Below, in pieces: positions 61,928 through 64,000 of a DNA stretch of 64,000 nucleotides. Numbering within the stretch: position 1 is the stretch's first letter; each line of letters starts with the position of its first letter. The stretch comes from Mycolicibacterium gadium (GTDB taxonomy: Bacteria > Actinomycetota > Actinomycetes > Mycobacteriales > Mycobacteriaceae): assembly GCF_010728925.1 (NCBI RefSeq), contig NZ_AP022608.1, forward strand, positions 248,001 to 312,000, in the 5' to 3' direction. The notes beneath the pieces were generated by a model. That model made no database searches and was not told the DNA's origin. It saw only the letters and a program-made list of their open reading frames with translations. A program made the translations under genes and the position numbers.

Positions 61928-63562
61928 GTGTATCGGGAGGTTTCGGTGATCGAGATTCGTGAGGTGCTGCGGGCATGGCTGTCGGGTTCGGGGTATCGGA
62001 CGGTGGCTGCCCAGGCTGGGGTGGACCGCAAGACGGCGCGACGCTACGTCGATGCCGCAGTGGCGGCGGGGTTGGATCGTGAGTGTGGTGTCGACCAGCT
62101 CAGTGACGAGTTGATCGGCGCGGTGGTAGCCGCGGTCCGCCCGGACCGTCCGCAAGGCCATGGTGTGGCGTGGGAATCGTTGTGCGCCAACCATGATCAG
62201 ATCAAAGACTGGGTCAAGGACGGTTTGACGGTGGTCAAGATCGGTGATCTGCTGGCCCGCCGCGGGGTGGTGGTGCCTCAGCGGACCCTGCACCGCTATT
62301 GCGCTGAGCGCACCGACTATCGGGGCCGAGGGGGCACGGTGCCCGTGGTCGACGGGGAACCCGGCGTGGAGTGCCAGATCGACTTCGCTCGGATGGGCAT
62401 GCTGTTCGACTCGGTCAGTGGGCGCCGCCGGGTGGTGCACGCATTGATCTTCACCGCGGTGTATTCGCGGCACATGTTCGTGTGGCTGACGTTCTCCCAG
62501 ACGTTGCAAGCGGTCATCGATGGCTGTGAGGCGGCGTGGCGGTTCTTCGGCGGAGTCTTCAAGGTCCTGATCCCCGATAATATGAGTACTATTGTGGCCC
62601 ACGCCGATTCGGTGAATCCGAGGTTCACCGTCGGCTGGCTGGAATACAGTCAGGCCCGCGGGTTCCTCACCGACCCGGCCCGGGTGGCCCACCCGCAGGA
62701 CAAGCCGCGGGTCGAGCGGATGGTCCAGTACGTGCGGAACAACTTCTTCGCCGGGGAGGACTTCACCGATCTGGCCGACGCCCAGGCCCGCGCCCAGGCG
62801 TGGTGCGCCGAGAAGGCCGGCAAACGCATCCACGGCACCACCTGTGCCCGCCCGGCGGTGGTGTTCGCCGAGACCGAAGCCGCACTGCTGGTCGAGGCGC
62901 CCGCCGCACCTTACGCGGTACCGATCTACGCCCAAGTCAAAGTGCACCGCGACTACCACGTTCAAGTCGGCAAAGCACTCTACTCGATACCCGAACAGTA
63001 TCGGGGACAGACGATTTCAGCCCGAGCCGACGGTGAACTGGTCAAGATGTTCCACCGCGGTCAGCTGGTCAAGACCCACCCACGACAACCCCCCGGTGGG
63101 CGCAGCACAGACCCGGTCGATCTGCCCGCGGCCAAGACCGGCTACGCCATGCGCGACCTGAACCGGCTGATCGCCACCGCCGCCGGGCACGGAACCAACA
63201 TCGGCATCTACGCCGAACGGCTGCTGGATCACGACCTGCCGTGGACCCGGATGCGTCAGGTGTACCGACTGCTGGGGCTGGTCAAACGCTACGGCCCGGA
63301 TCCCACCGATACCGCCTGTGGGCGTGCCCTGGACCTCGACGTCGTCTCGGTGACCAAGATCGCGGCCATGCTGGCCAAAGCCACCGAGAACGCCGAACAG
63401 CCGCCACCACGCGCCGCGTCCGGCTTGGCCCCGGCACGGTTCGCCCGCGACCCCGACGAATACCGCACCAGCCCACCCACGCCGGCCAAGCCGACCAGGC
63501 CGGACTGGCTGACCGTCATCGACGGCGGCGTCCTCGACGAGCCCGGACAGGAGCAACTGTGA
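61928..63562 (+). CDS. istA: IS21-family transposase IstA
   Basis: A 544-residue transposase with an N-terminal helix-turn-helix (Y-R-T-V-A-A-Q-A-G-V-D-R-K-T-A-R-R-Y-V) and a DDE core: Asp in C-Q-I-D-F-A-R-M-G, Asp in I-P-D-N-M-S and Glu in P-R-V-E-R-M-V-Q-Y. Its C-terminal third carries the basic IS21 extension. The GTG at 61928 gives the usual V-Y-R-E-V-S-V-I-E-I beginning; an alternative GTG at 61946 has a better ribosome site (GGGAGG, five bases). It overlaps the istB start by one base. Confidence 0.93.
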   Translation: MYREVSVIEIREVLRAWLSGSGYRTVAAQAGVDRKTARRYVDAAVAAGLDRECGVDQLSDELIGAVVAAVRPDRPQGHGVAWESLCANHDQIKDWVKDGLTVVKIGDLLARRGVVVPQRTLHRYCAERTDYRGRGGTVPVVDGEPGVECQIDFARMGMLFDSVSGRRRVVHALIFTAVYSRHMFVWLTFSQTLQAVIDGCEAAWRFFGGVFKVLIPDNMSTIVAHADSVNPRFTVGWLEYSQARGFLTDPARVAHPQDKPRVERMVQYVRNNFFAGEDFTDLADAQARAQAWCAEKAGKRIHGTTCARPAVVFAETEAALLVEAPAAPYAVPIYAQVKVHRDYHVQVGKALYSIPEQYRGQTISARADGELVKMFHRGQLVKTHPRQPPGGRSTDPVDLPAAKTGYAMRDLNRLIATAAGHGTNIGIYAERLLDHDLPWTRMRQVYRLLGLVKRYGPDPTDTACGRALDLDVVSVTKIAAMLAKATENAEQPPPRAASGLAPARFARDPDEYRTSPPTPAKPTRPDWLTVIDGGVLDEPGQEQL

Positions 63563-64000
63563 TGCCCAGACCCACCAAAGACGTTGTCATTGATCCAGTC
63601 TCGGCCGATCTGAAACACGTGATGCGTCAACTCAAACTCGGCCGCATGCTCGACACCCTGCCCGAGCGGCTCATCCTGGCCGGGCAACGACACATGTCCC
63701 ATGCCGCGTTCCTCGAACTCGTCCTGGCCGATGAGGCCACCCGCAGAGACACCAGCTCAGCCGCCCGGCGCGCCGCGACGCCGGCCTGGACCCGGCCATG
63801 CACCTCGAGGCGTGGGACGAGACCGCGGCCGTGCGCTACGACCGCACACTATGGGCCGACTTGACCAGCCTGCGGTTCCTCGACGGACCGCACGGGGCGC
63901 TACTGCTGGGTGCGGTCGGGGTCGGCAAAACCCATCTGGCAACCGCGCTCGGCCATATCGCGGTGCGCCGCAAGATCCCCACCCTGATGCTGCGAGCAGA
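63562..64000 (+). pseudogene. istB: IstB ATPase, frameshifted and cut by right edge
   Basis: The frame starting at 63562 gives a proper IstB N-terminus (L-K-H-V-M-R-Q-L-K-L-G-R-M-L, then L-E-L-V-L-A-D-E-A-T-R-R). At about 63775 the reading frame must move by minus one to recover D-A-G-L-D-P-A-M-H-L-E-A-W-D and the P-loop G-A-V-G-V-G-K-T. The unshifted frame instead ends at 63864. A single missing C in the GCC/CGC run would explain it. The protein, a helper ATPase for IstA, would be truncated unless shifted. Confidence 0.85.

Larger units (their letters stand above)
61780..64000. mobile_element. IS21-family element, cut by right edge
   Basis: istA and istB follow one another on the plus strand, and the left end carries repeated A-T-G-G-G-A-C-C sites expected for IstA binding. 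The right terminus is outside the window. istB is frameshifted, so this copy may be inactive. The exact left boundary is not certain; 61780 is the start of the first repeat. Confidence 0.85.

Overview
The window is high-GC actinobacterial DNA from a Mycobacterium/Mycolicibacterium chromosome. The diagnosis rests on a FAS-II mycolate operon (mabR, then fabD-acpM-kasA-kasB-accD6), a mycothiol-dependent mscR dehydrogenase, a TTG-started homodimeric-type aceE and a one-Cys AhpE. From memory of the M. tuberculosis H37Rv map, the order from about 26.7 to 61.0 kb follows the Rv2264c-to-Rv2238c stretch, with extra genes and one insertion sequence added. The species cannot be fixed from the sequence.

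Layout. 1-0.8 kb: gene-poor, with the 3' third of a tRNA lacking its 5' half, a likely old attachment-site scar. 0.8-6.5 kb: a stress/partner-switching neighbourhood (MASE1-GAF-PP2C phosphatase, LuxR-type response regulator, GlsB-like membrane protein, STAS antagonist). 6.5-10 kb: an alanine/glutamate coiled-coil membrane protein, a HAD phosphatase with a decayed partial copy of itself upstream, and a lytic transglycosylase lipoprotein. 10.1-12.6 kb: a DGPF/YCII protein, an ECF42-type sigma factor and two AhpD/CMD-like proteins. 12.6-16.3 kb: small membrane proteins, an acyl-CoA dehydrogenase and a long Pro/Ser/Thr-rich surface protein. 16.3-22.1 kb: an SDR and a translationally coupled peptide-type ABC importer. 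22.2-35.9 kb: secreted proteins, a K+ channel, SDRs, an Hsp70-like proline-rich membrane protein, an acyl-CoA dehydrogenase, two divergent DJ-1/GATase1 proteins, a SABATH-type methyltransferase and a TetR gene with a clear palindrome.

35.9-42.9 kb: the mscR-MBL formaldehyde/NO detoxification pair diverges from a large LuxR regulator, which precedes a methyltransferase (Rv2258c-like) coupled to a homocysteine S-methyltransferase, a serine hydrolase and a DUF3145 protein. 43-48 kb: a lipid kinase and an alkyl-DHAP-synthase-like flavoprotein diverge from a TetR regulator coupled to glpD, a plausible glycerol-3-phosphate/ether-lipid module. 48.0-49.6 kb: an IS3-family element is wedged between the convergent stops of glpD and accD6; its terminal repeat supplies part of the glpD stop codon. 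49.6-56.3 kb: the FAS-II operon with a good MabR operator upstream of fabD. 56.4-61.0 kb: aceE, a lipoprotein, a DUF3052 protein and ahpE. 61.05 kb: tRNA-Val(TAC), then about 0.65 kb of decayed DNA and an IS21-family element running off the right edge, whose istB carries a frameshift.

No CRISPR array, phage structural module or defence island is visible. The most unusual items are the tRNA scar with its tandem duplication, the decayed HAD/transglycosylase duplicate, the IS-glpD junction, paired TRIT-like hairpins, and the methylation/one-carbon cluster around mscR.
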